Of a DNA stretch of 64,000 bases, positions 52,445 through 59,809 are shown piece after piece (the stretch's first letter is position 1; every line of letters begins with the position of its first letter). This stretch comes from Mucilaginibacter sp. PAMC 26640 (GTDB lineage Bacteria; Bacteroidota; Bacteroidia; Sphingobacteriales; Sphingobacteriaceae): contig CP014773.1 in assembly GCA_001596135.1 (NCBI GenBank), positions 4,340,001-4,404,000 on the forward strand. Direction: 5' to 3'. Below the pieces are notes generated by a model. It was given only the letters and a program-made list of their open reading frames with translations, ran no database searches and was not told the DNA's origin. Both the position numbers and the translations under genes were made by a program.

Positions 52445-53230
52445 ATGGATAATCTTAAAGTTACTGTATATCAGGGATATTTATTTTGGGAAAACATAGA
52501 TAAAAACCTGCAGAATATCTCGCTAAGGTTATCTGGTATCCGCGAAAAAACTAACCTCATTATATTGCCGGAAATGTTTAATACCGGCTTTACCATGAAT
52601 GCTGAAGCCCTGGCCGAGCCCATGAGTGGTAAAACCATGGTATGGATGCATGCTACGGCACAAAAGTATGAATGCGTTGTGACCGGAACCCTTATTATTA
52701 AAGAAGGTGATCAATATTATAACCGCCTAATTTGGATGCGACCGGATGGCAGCTACGAAAAATACGATAAACACCATCTTTTTGCTTTAGGCAAGGAACA
52801 CCATACCTACACTGCCGGTACAGAAAAATTAATTGTTGAACTCAACGGCTGGAAAATCCGCCCGGTGATCTGTTACGATTTGCGCTTCCCTGTTTGGCTT
52901 CGTAATGTTGATGAAGATTATGATGTTTTAATGGTAGTAGCTAACTGGCCGGAAAAACGTGCCCTTCACTGGCGCACACTTATCCCCGCCCGCGCCGTTG
53001 AAAATCAAAGTTATGTTATAGCCGTTAACCGGGTTGGCCACGATGGCAATGAGGTTTATCACTCCGGCGACTCCACATGTATAGATCCTAACGGCAATGT
53101 AGTTTACTACAAACGGGATGAAGAAGACGTTTATACTTTCTCCATCATTTACGACGAAGTGACGAAAATTCGCCGAGCCCTTCCCTTCCTTAAGGATGCA
53201 GACCAATTCACGATAGACGGTTTAGATTAA
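52445..53230 (+). CDS. omega-amidase (nitrilase superfamily, YafV-like)
   Basis: 261 residues. The nitrilase triad is visible: Glu43 in IILPEMFNTGF, Lys109 in KYDKHHLFALGKEHHTYTAG and Cys143 in RPVICYDLRFPVWLRN. NWPEKRALHWRTLIPARAVE follows. Omega-amidases hydrolyse alpha-ketoglutaramate and alpha-ketosuccinamate to the keto acids and ammonia. It starts 55 bp after the aminotransferase stop on the same strand and forms the known glutamine transaminase/omega-amidase pair. Confidence 0.9.
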   Translation: MDNLKVTVYQGYLFWENIDKNLQNISLRLSGIREKTNLIILPEMFNTGFTMNAEALAEPMSGKTMVWMHATAQKYECVVTGTLIIKEGDQYYNRLIWMRPDGSYEKYDKHHLFALGKEHHTYTAGTEKLIVELNGWKIRPVICYDLRFPVWLRNVDEDYDVLMVVANWPEKRALHWRTLIPARAVENQSYVIAVNRVGHDGNEVYHSGDSTCIDPNGNVVYYKRDEEDVYTFSIIYDEVTKIRRALPFLKDADQFTIDGLD

Positions 53231-53417
53231 TATATCTCAACCAAGCCTGTCTTAATTCTATTTACCAATAAAAGGTATAGCTGATACAATCGGAGACTGC
53301 ACTACCCTACTTTAAAATGCATCGTCCATATCACCAGACTAGTTTATGGCATACTTTGCAATGCATTGTGGCTTTGTAAGGTAAATCGTAAAATATAATT
53401 TCTGAAATATTTCTACT

Positions 53418-53440
53418 AAAACTATAGACTTTATAGTTTT
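53418..53440. promoter_or_regulatory. 9-bp perfect dyad overlapping the desulfurase promoter
   Basis: AAAACTATA-GACTT-TATAGTTTT: arms 53418-53426 and 53432-53440, 5-nt spacer. It ends 6 bp before the -7 element at 53446 and would cover the -33 region. No terminator features. A likely binding site for an unlinked dimeric regulator. Confidence 0.6.
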
Positions 53441-53445
53441 TATTT

Positions 53446-53453
53446 TATATTTG
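53446..53453 (+). promoter_or_regulatory. -7 element before the SAM riboswitch
   Basis: TATATTTG, full TAnnTTTG match, about 20 bp before the riboswitch P1 helix, so transcription should begin just before it. Confidence 0.65.
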
Positions 53454-53472
53454 TTGCATAACGTTCTTTAAA

Positions 53473-53568
53473 CTTATCCAGAAAGACCGAGGGAATGGCC
53501 CAGTGACGTCTTAGCAACCTATACTATTATAAGGTGCTAACTCCAACTCCCAAATGGGAGAAGATAAG
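53473..53568 (+). ncRNA. SAM-I (S-box) riboswitch
   Basis: The aptamer runs from CTTATC (53473-53478, P1 5' strand) to GATAAG (53563-53568, P1 3' strand). Core sequences match the S-box: GAGGGAATGGCCCAGTGA near 53489-53506, TTAGCAACCT at 53511-53520, AAGGTGCTAACTCCA at 53531-53545 and the P4 hairpin CTCCCAAATGGGAG. It binds S-adenosylmethionine and normally turns off downstream genes when SAM is high. A 7-bp hairpin (AAGTTGC/GCAACTT, 53574-53590) follows, and a second GATAAG occurs at 53604-53609, possible parts of the expression platform. It leads the desulfurase gene at 53629. Confidence 0.93.
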
Positions 53569-53628
53569 AATATAAGTTGCCCTGCAACTTTCTGGCATAG
53601 GTAGATAAGACATTTAAATTTTTTAACG

Positions 53629-54756
53629 ATGAATATTTATCTCGACAATGCCGCCACTACCCCGCTAGACCCACAAGTTTTAGAAGCGATGAATCCATAT
53701 CTTTTAACCTATTTCGGTAACCCGTCATCCAAACACGGGCCTGGAAGAGCAGCTAAAATTGCGTTGGAGGGTTGCCGAAAGAAAATCGCCGACTTACTAA
53801 ATGCCCGGCCTGAAGAGATCATATTTACATCCGGCGGAACCGAAGCTACAAATATAGCCATAGCTTCTGCCGTAACCTGCGATCGTATCAACCACGTGAT
53901 CACTACAGCCTTTGAACATCCCGCTGTTTTGCAAACGCTGAAATCGTTAAGTAATCAATACCATACCAGGGTGAGTGTCATCAAATACGATGAGAAAGGC
54001 AATCTTGACCTGAAGCATCTCGAATACCTTTTGATTAATAATACAAACAGCCTGGTGAGCGTAATGCAAGCCAATAATGAGATCGGCAACCTTAATGATA
54101 TTGAGGCAATTGGGAATCTATGCGAAAAATACAGAGCTTTGTTTCATACCGATACCGTGCAAACCATTGGGCACTACCGCCACAATCTTAACAGTCTTAA
54201 AGCGCATTATCTTACAGCTTCCGCACACAAATTTCACGGTCCAAAGGGTGTAGGTTTTTTATATTGTCGCACCGGGCAACGTTTAAACCGCCTAATTCAT
54301 GGTGGAGGACAAGAAGGTGGTTTACGGGCCGGTACAGAAAACATCCCAGGAATAGTTGGAATGACCCGAGCATTGGAGATTGCCTGCAACGAGTTAGCGC
54401 ATGACAGTATTTATATCGGCAATTTAAAAAGTCACCTTATCCATTCCCTGATTTCGTCAATTCCGGATTTATCCTTTAATGGTAATTGCGCGGATGCTAA
54501 CAGCCTTTACACCGTGCTCAGCGTTTGCTTTCCGTCGGCAGGCGCGGACTTGATGACTTACCTTGATGCAGAAGGTATTTCGGTATCTGGAGGCAGTGCT
54601 TGTTCAGGGGGGGCGCCCTCTCATGTGCTGAAAGCGCTGGGTACAGATCTGTCAAGAACCACCATCCGGTTTTCCTTCAGCAAGTTTAACACCATTGCAG
54701 AGCTGGATTTGGTAGTTGCGAAATTGGCTGCGGTATACCAACTAGTTGCAGCTTAA
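53629..54756 (+). CDS. cysteine desulfurase (NifS/IscS-like)
   Basis: 375 residues. Features: MNIYLDNAATTPLDPQVLEA, TSGGTEATNIAIASAVTC, FHTDTVQTIGHY, the PLP lysine in TASAHKFHGPKGVGFLYC (Lys201), and the sulfur-carrying Cys325 in SGGSACSGGAPSHVLKALG. It takes sulfur from cysteine to form a persulfide for Fe-S clusters, tRNA thiolation or other sulfur transfer. Control by the SAM-I riboswitch and a promoter dyad suggests a role in sulfur-amino-acid metabolism rather than basic Fe-S assembly; no iscU, sufU or mnmA is adjacent. The stop is 6 nt before the tRNA-Cys gene. Confidence 0.92.
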   Translation: MNIYLDNAATTPLDPQVLEAMNPYLLTYFGNPSSKHGPGRAAKIALEGCRKKIADLLNARPEEIIFTSGGTEATNIAIASAVTCDRINHVITTAFEHPAVLQTLKSLSNQYHTRVSVIKYDEKGNLDLKHLEYLLINNTNSLVSVMQANNEIGNLNDIEAIGNLCEKYRALFHTDTVQTIGHYRHNLNSLKAHYLTASAHKFHGPKGVGFLYCRTGQRLNRLIHGGGQEGGLRAGTENIPGIVGMTRALEIACNELAHDSIYIGNLKSHLIHSLISSIPDLSFNGNCADANSLYTVLSVCFPSAGADLMTYLDAEGISVSGGSACSGGAPSHVLKALGTDLSRTTIRFSFSKFNTIAELDLVVAKLAAVYQLVAA

Positions 54757-54762
54757 AAATCA

Positions 54763-54834
54763 GGTGGAGTGGCCGAGTGGTTAGGCAAGGGTCTGCAAAA
54801 CCTTTTACGGCGGTTCGAATCCGCCCTCACACCT
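54763..54834 (+). tRNA. tRNA-Cys (GCA)
   Basis: D arm GCCGAGTGGTTAGGC, anticodon loop CTGCAAA with GCA at 54795-54797, T arm GGCGGTTCGAATCCGCC. The acceptor pairs GGTG/CACC and GAG/CTC but the 3' strand has one extra A (54829), a bulge in the stem. The discriminator is U73 (54834), the identity element of tRNA-Cys. CCA is not encoded. It lies 6 nt behind the desulfurase stop with no promoter of its own visible, so it is likely part of the SAM-controlled transcript. Confidence 0.85.
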
Positions 54835-55066
54835 CTGAAACCTCTTTGTAGTAAAGTAAATGAACAAATGGTTGCATTTCGTCATTATTATAATGGCTAA
54901 CTTTTCTATAATTCACTGTTTAAAAAACGCTCCTTTAAACGCTCTCTCTTGTAAGTAGTACCAGAAAAAATATTGTTCTATTCATTCTAAAGCAGAATTA
55001 TTCAGCCTAGCATACGCTACCTATTAGCTTCGCAAATGCAATTCCGCTGTCAAATAAATTAAATTG

Positions 55067-55089
55067 TACACAATATAATTTTACACAAT
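55067..55089. promoter_or_regulatory. candidate OhrR operator, TACACAAT direct repeat
   Basis: TACACAAT occurs at 55067-55074 and 55082-55089, each inside an imperfect dyad (TTGTACACAA; TACACAATGTA). They lie just upstream of the -7 element TATATTTG at 55091-55098, a position suited to repression by OhrR, whose known sites in Firmicutes are of the TACAATT/AATTGTA type. Confidence 0.45.
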
Positions 55090-55090
55090 G

Positions 55091-55098
55091 TATATTTG
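55091..55098 (+). promoter_or_regulatory. -7 element of ohrR-ohr
   Basis: TATATTTG, exact TAnnTTTG match, 17 bp before the preferred ATG at 55116. Confidence 0.6.
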
Positions 55099-55115
55099 CT
55101 CAGTAATTAGTGCCA

Positions 55116-55550
55116 ATGGATTATTTAAAATTAGAAAGTCAAGCTTGTTTCCCCGTTTATGCCCTCTCGAGGGTTTTTACAGCGCATTATAAGCCTCTTT
55201 TAGATAATATAGGGCTTACGTATCCACAATACCTGGTTATGATGGTAATATGGCAGGAGCGGCAGATGTCTGTAAAGGAAATTGGCGAAAAGCTGTTGCT
55301 CGATTCAGGGACATTAACACCTTTACTCAAGAAATTGGAAACTAAAAAGTTGGTCAGCAGGATCAGAAGTGACCGGGACGAGCGGGTGGTGAACATTAGC
55401 CTCACCAAAAGCGGTGAAGCACTTAAAGCAAAAGCGGTAATGATACCTGAACTGTTTAAATGTAGTCTTGATCTGAGCCTATCAGAAATTACTTCACTGA
55501 GAGATACAGTCAATCTCATTTTAGAAAAAACAAAACAAAATAACAAATAA
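55116..55550 (+). CDS. ohrR: OhrR-like MarR family peroxide-sensing repressor
   Basis: 144 residues from the ATG at 55116; a GTG at 55110 would add only two residues. The reactive cysteine Cys11 sits in ESQACFPVYALSRVFTAHYK, as in OhrR proteins. The winged HTH follows: LTYPQYLVMMVIWQERQMSV, KEIGEKLLLDSGTLTPLLKK, and the wing RSDRDERVVNISLT. Oxidation of the cysteine by organic hydroperoxides releases the repressor. Located 17 nt upstream of ohr in one operon with a candidate operator in front. Confidence 0.9.
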   Translation: MDYLKLESQACFPVYALSRVFTAHYKPLLDNIGLTYPQYLVMMVIWQERQMSVKEIGEKLLLDSGTLTPLLKKLETKKLVSRIRSDRDERVVNISLTKSGEALKAKAVMIPELFKCSLDLSLSEITSLRDTVNLILEKTKQNNK

Positions 55551-55567
55551 CACAAATAACAAATAAC

Positions 55568-56017
55568 ATGTCGGTTAAACCAATTTACACAGCAATAGCT
55601 ACCGCAACGGGCGGAAGAAACGGACAAGTAGTATCGTCTGACGAAGTATTAAAATTCGAAACAAGAATGCCTAAGGAACTGGGTGGTAGTGGTGGCGCAT
55701 ACACTAATCCTGAACAATTATTTGCCGCAGGCTACGCAGCCTGTTTTGACAGTGCTCTTAATCTTGTAATAAAAAATGAGAAGGTAAAAACAGGTGTAAC
55801 TGCGGTGCGTGCTGAGGTGGGTATCGGATCAGACAACGCGGGCGGATTTGCTTTGGTAATAAGCTTAACCGTGAACGTGCCGGAAGTTGATCAGGACACC
55901 GCCCAAGCTTTAGTTAATAAAGCTCACCAGATTTGCCCATATTCAAATGCTACCCGGGGCAACGTTGAAGTATCACTTGCTACGTCCATTTTATTAGCAG
56001 AAGAATTTGCTGCTTAA
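55568..56017 (+). CDS. ohr: organic hydroperoxide resistance protein
   Basis: 149 residues. The Ohr peroxidase has both redox cysteines: Cys59 in LFAAGYAACFDSALNLV and Cys123 in AHQICPYSNATRGNVEVSL. The start IYTAIATATGGRNGQV and the Arg/Glu network elements are typical of Ohr. It reduces organic hydroperoxides and peroxynitrite through lipoylated partners. Follows the ohrR gene by 17 nt, in the classical arrangement. Confidence 0.95.
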   Translation: MSVKPIYTAIATATGGRNGQVVSSDEVLKFETRMPKELGGSGGAYTNPEQLFAAGYAACFDSALNLVIKNEKVKTGVTAVRAEVGIGSDNAGGFALVISLTVNVPEVDQDTAQALVNKAHQICPYSNATRGNVEVSLATSILLAEEFAA

Positions 56018-56326
56018 AACTAAGCAGTGCTGGAATTTAACCCGTATGTGCAAGGAGGTTGAGTTTTATAAATAGCAATTGTTTCTTTATGATACGATTT
56101 TCTTAAAGATTGAATTTTTAATCGTATTTGAAGAATACGTTCGCAGTGTTTAAAACTAACACCGGAGAAGCTTGATGCAATCCAGAAACACCTAAAAAAG
56201 AAAGGGCGGTTACCAATGCCTCAACAGACAAGGTAACCGCCCTTCAATATTTTGATGAAATAGAATTAAGCTATTATTAATTGAACAGCCACCCAAATGA
56301 TGACTTCATTGGGATGTAATCAATTA
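56018..56326. other. 309-bp spacer between ohr and a response regulator gene
   Basis: No gene seen. The only clear structure is the convergent terminator hairpin at 56202-56244. The rest is AT-rich without repeats. Confidence 0.5.
56202..56244. terminator. bidirectional terminator hairpin
   Basis: AAGGGCGGTTACC (56202-56214) and GGTAACCGCCCTT (56232-56244) form a perfect 13-bp stem with a 17-nt loop, an A-rich run on the left and TCAATATTTT on the right, between convergent genes. Confidence 0.85.
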
Positions 56327-56713
56327 TTAGGCAGACATCAAACTTTTTGACTTGGCGCCAGCATGGTGATCTATTTTCTGTACAAAGTGCTGTAAATCGA
56401 AAGGTTTAGCGATAAAATCATCAGCACCACATTCTGATGCAATTTGCTCAAGGTTAGCATTCGCAGAAACCAAAACCACCGGTATATGTTGCAAATCCGG
56501 ATTTTCCTTGATATAACGACACATCGATTGCCCGTCTTCTCCACCCAAATTAAGGTCGAGCATGACCAGCGCAATGTCTTTTGAGGCTAACTGGCGCCTT
56601 GCCAAGCCGGTATTGCTCAAGCTGATCACTTTGTAACCTTGCATCTCCAGTAAAATGCACATCATTTCACCTATTATCGGCTCATCCTCAATCACAAGTA
56701 CCTTGTTTCCCAT
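56327..56713 (-). CDS. single-domain response regulator (CheY-like)
   Basis: 128 residues. Acidic pocket at Glu9/Asp10/Glu11, phosphoacceptor Asp53 in IALVMLDLNLGGEDGQSMC, the Ser/Thr in VVLVSANANLEQIASECGAD and the Lys in DDFIAKPFDLQHFVQ. No output domain, so it works by protein-protein interaction or phosphotransfer. No partner kinase is adjacent; the histidine kinase at 26972 is too far to assign. Monocistronic. Confidence 0.92.
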   Translation of the reverse strand: MGNKVLVIEDEPIIGEMMCILLEMQGYKVISLSNTGLARRQLASKDIALVMLDLNLGGEDGQSMCRYIKENPDLQHIPVVLVSANANLEQIASECGADDFIAKPFDLQHFVQKIDHHAGAKSKSLMSA

Positions 56714-56870
56714 AATTTTAAATATGCAATTTGTGGGCCAAATTCTAAACAGACGAGAACTTGACTTACCTAACCGTCGACTATCACATACATTAATAAC
56801 CCTCTATCGAAGTATCTAGAATAACAGGAGCTAAAGCATAGGAAATAGGGGCGCACCCTAGCTTCGTTTG

Positions 56871-58193
56871 CTATTTTGCCCCATGTGGTGTTATCCTTTT
56901 CAATATATATGACAAGATTAGTGCAAAAACTACGTAACCCAGAAATATGATATACCCTGGTTGCAAGGAGGTATTATTTGCAGTTGTGGTAGTCAGGAAA
57001 CTGTTGTGAATGTTTAGGTTTGATAACTGACTTTTCAAAATGCCGTTCAGACCAATGTAAGTCATTAGTATGCCTACCACCATTACATCGGCCATATCCC
57101 ATTTGCCCGATTCAAATGCCAAGTATCGCACTACCCTATTTTCGGCAATTTTTTTATTGCTCATGATATGGATACCTCTGGCAAGTAAGCGGACAACCGG
57201 TAAAATAATTATGAAAAGCATAATAAGTACGCCAATTACCACAGCATCCGGCTTGGGCTGTTTTATCAAAACCTGTACGATGCCCAAAATACTTTTACTC
57301 TGAAAAAATAATACCTGGTTTACAAATTCTACCTTCTCCCCCAGTAACACAAAATTGAGCGATGAAATTCGCGCATCAACTTCAATTATCGAGGCGGTTA
57401 TCCCTACAGTTAAAAGCACCCCTGCAAATAACAAAGACATTACGAACAATACGGTATGCAAGTGAACTTGTTTCCTCATTAGCAACCACAGGCCAAGTGC
57501 AAATGCAACGCAACCCAGCATAGCATACGCGTAATTGTAAGTTACCTTCCGAATTTCTGTTAATTGATTGGTAATGGTATTATTGAAAGAAATGGGGTCT
57601 CCTACATGATACTTTTTGTATAAGTATTTAGTCACTTCATAGTTAGCGACACTGGTACTGTCGTAGGTTTGTCTTTCGAGTTGTTCCAGCTTTCCGGAAG
57701 CAATACCTTTAAGCCTTCTCTGGCTTGCCGGGCTATTAACTTTATCGATGATAGTTTTAGCGAAAGAGGGTACCTGTGCCTGGATATCTTCCGGATTAAC
57801 AATGGCGTTGAAAGCGATTTTCTTCAGCTTGCCGCCAAAAGATTTTTGCGGTTTATTGATCTCAGCAACTGTCTTGCTCACCATTGCGTGTAACTGTTGT
57901 TCTACCTGCCTTCTAAGGGCTTTTTTTTGAGCGGCCGTCATGCTATAATCGTGTACCTGGTGATTCACTACCGCGGCTATACGGTCGCGCCATTGGTCTA
58001 CCGAAAAAAGTCCGAAGGTAACATTATTAGACATGCTATAGTCTTCTTTAATCTGTTCCTGCTCGTTGGATAGCGAATACAACTTATAGCCAAAATAGGC
58101 CTCACCGGAAAGCAAAGCGCTTAAACCGATGATGAGTATAATATTTGCGAAGCCAAATTTTTTAGGCTCCGGAATTTGTGGTTGAGTTGTCAA
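56871..58193 (-). CDS. PqiA-like membrane protein, copy 1
   Basis: 440 residues. An N-terminal hydrophobic helix (FANIILIIGLSALLSGEAYF), a periplasmic helical region of about 190 residues, then the conserved membrane part with AYAMLGCVAFALGLWLLMRK, MSLLFAGVLLTVGITASIIE and VDARISSLNFVLLGEKVEFV, NQVLFFQSKSILGIVQVLIK and GKWDMADVMVVGILMTYIGL. These match the paraquat-inducible protein A family, which in E. coli acts in lipid traffic with PqiB MCE proteins. No MCE gene is adjacent. It is a close paralogue of the next gene upstream (58241-59566), 47 nt apart. Confidence 0.85.
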   Translation of the reverse strand: MTTQPQIPEPKKFGFANIILIIGLSALLSGEAYFGYKLYSLSNEQEQIKEDYSMSNNVTFGLFSVDQWRDRIAAVVNHQVHDYSMTAAQKKALRRQVEQQLHAMVSKTVAEINKPQKSFGGKLKKIAFNAIVNPEDIQAQVPSFAKTIIDKVNSPASQRRLKGIASGKLEQLERQTYDSTSVANYEVTKYLYKKYHVGDPISFNNTITNQLTEIRKVTYNYAYAMLGCVAFALGLWLLMRKQVHLHTVLFVMSLLFAGVLLTVGITASIIEVDARISSLNFVLLGEKVEFVNQVLFFQSKSILGIVQVLIKQPKPDAVVIGVLIMLFIIILPVVRLLARGIHIMSNKKIAENRVVRYLAFESGKWDMADVMVVGILMTYIGLNGILKSQLSNLNIHNSFLTTTTANNTSLQPGYIIFLGYVVFALILSYILKRITPHGAK

Positions 58194-58240
58194 TGTAATA
58201 ACTGATTAGATAATGAATTAAACGATAAGGGTAATAAAAT

Positions 58241-59566
58241 CTAATGCGAATCGTGCGGGGTGATAAATTTAAGTATGGTTGACAGTATAAGACCGTACAA
58301 CACAAAGCTGATAAAGATGATATAACCGGGCTGCAATGCCGTATTATTTGTTGTGATGATTGTCAGGTTATCACTTTTTATATTGAGGTTGGCCAGTTGG
58401 CTTTCCAGCAAACCATTGAGGCCGATATAAACCATTAAGATGGCAATCACAATGACATCTGCGATGCTCCATTTGCCCGATTGAAATGCAAAATATTTGA
58501 TTATCCTGTTCTCGGCTAGCTTGCGTTTGCTCAACAAATGAATGCCGGTGGAGCTTAACTTCATAATGGGAAACAGGATACTAAAGGCGAGGATGAGAAT
58601 ACCTACCAGTATTGAATCTACTGCGGGTTGTTTTACCAGCACTTCCACCACATCCAGGATACTTTTACTTTGGAAAAATAATACCTGGTTTTTAAAAACT
58701 ACAGGCTCGCCCAATAGCACAAAATCCAAGGATTGCACGCGGGCATCAACTTCTATCATAGATGCCGTTAAACCAACAGCAAGCAAAATAAAAGCAAACA
58801 ACAGCGACATGATAAAAAGCGCCGCATGCAGTTCAACCCTTTTCCGCATAAGCCACCATAGCAGTAAAACCACTACAACGCAGCCCAGCATAGCAAACGA
58901 ATAAGCATAAGTTGTTGTGCGGATGCTCTCCAATGAATTGGTTAGCTTGTTATTAAATTCATCCGGCGACGCAACGTTATATTTTTGGTACGCTTTTGCT
59001 ATCATAGCATGGTTGGCCTTTGCTGCACTGTCCAGGTAATCGCTATGTTGTACCTGGGTAAATTTGGTCATAGCCAGGTTACTTAACTGTTTTTTGTTGG
59101 CCGGATTGTCAATCTTGGCAATAATGGTTCTGGCAAAGCCGGGAACCTGGGCTTTTATTTTATCAGTATTTACGAAGGTTTTAACGGCGAACCTTTTTAA
59201 TTTTCCGCCAAGTGTTTTTGGCTTTTTATCCAACAGCGCTTCGGCTTTATTAATCAATGCCAGGATGATCTGCTGCACTTCCACCTGCAGGTCCTTCTTT
59301 TGTTTGGCCGTCATACTAAAATGCCGCACCTGGTGATTGATGATTCCGGCTACTTTATCCTGCCATTGATCAACAGAAAACAGGCCAAGCGTAATGTTGT
59401 TGATGTTCGCGTAATCTTCCTTAATTTCTTCTTGCTGCGCAGAAAGATTGTGTAGCCTGTAGCCAAAATAGCCTTCACCGCACAGCAGCACGGCCAGGCC
59501 GAGAATAAGTAATAATTTGGAGACGTTAAATCCCTTAACGGGCTCGTTGTAATGTTCTTCGGTCAA
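58241..59566 (-). CDS. PqiA-like membrane protein, copy 2
   Basis: 441 residues, aligning end to end with the downstream copy: GFNVSKLLLILGLAVLLCGE, FGYRLHNLSAQQEEIKEDYA, NITLGLFSVDQWQDKVAGII, AYSFAMLGCVVVVLLLWWLM, IKLS..HLLSKRKLAENRII and LQPGYIIFISFVLYGLILST. A signal anchor at residues 15-30, then PqiA core. Tandem duplication is the simplest explanation. First gene of the two-gene unit; a dyad TTGTTTCT-AAC-AGAAACAA lies 55 bp upstream. Function by analogy only. Confidence 0.85.
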   Translation of the reverse strand: MTEEHYNEPVKGFNVSKLLLILGLAVLLCGEGYFGYRLHNLSAQQEEIKEDYANINNITLGLFSVDQWQDKVAGIINHQVRHFSMTAKQKKDLQVEVQQIILALINKAEALLDKKPKTLGGKLKRFAVKTFVNTDKIKAQVPGFARTIIAKIDNPANKKQLSNLAMTKFTQVQHSDYLDSAAKANHAMIAKAYQKYNVASPDEFNNKLTNSLESIRTTTYAYSFAMLGCVVVVLLLWWLMRKRVELHAALFIMSLLFAFILLAVGLTASMIEVDARVQSLDFVLLGEPVVFKNQVLFFQSKSILDVVEVLVKQPAVDSILVGILILAFSILFPIMKLSSTGIHLLSKRKLAENRIIKYFAFQSGKWSIADVIVIAILMVYIGLNGLLESQLANLNIKSDNLTIITTNNTALQPGYIIFISFVLYGLILSTILKFITPHDSH

Positions 59567-59620
59567 ATGGATTTGGATATAAATAGGTGGAACCGAAATA
59601 TAAACTAAAATCAGCAGTGA

Positions 59621-59639
59621 TTGTTTCTAACAGAAACAA
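59621..59639. promoter_or_regulatory. 8-bp dyad, candidate operator upstream of the PqiA-like pair
   Basis: TTGTTTCT-AAC-AGAAACAA, a perfect dyad with 3-nt spacer, 55 bp upstream of the minus-strand start at 59566 and 171 bp upstream of the GH92 gene. Confidence 0.45.
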
Positions 59640-59809
59640 CAGTTTATACTATTAAGGAATACCGGCAAGCAGGCCTATGAAAATATTCTTAGCACACGTT
59701 ATAGTTCCAACCATCTATTTTCCACTATCCTTTATAACTTTCAATTCCTTCTCACCCTAAATAAATCTTCCTATTTTGCGTTACTGAAATAGTTTAACCA
59801 GAAAGATAG

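Noticed and set aside
54763..54834. Alternative acceptor pairing of tRNA-Cys shifted by one base
   Set aside because: Shifting leaves three or more mismatches and puts C at the discriminator position; the single-A bulge with U73 pairs all seven base pairs.
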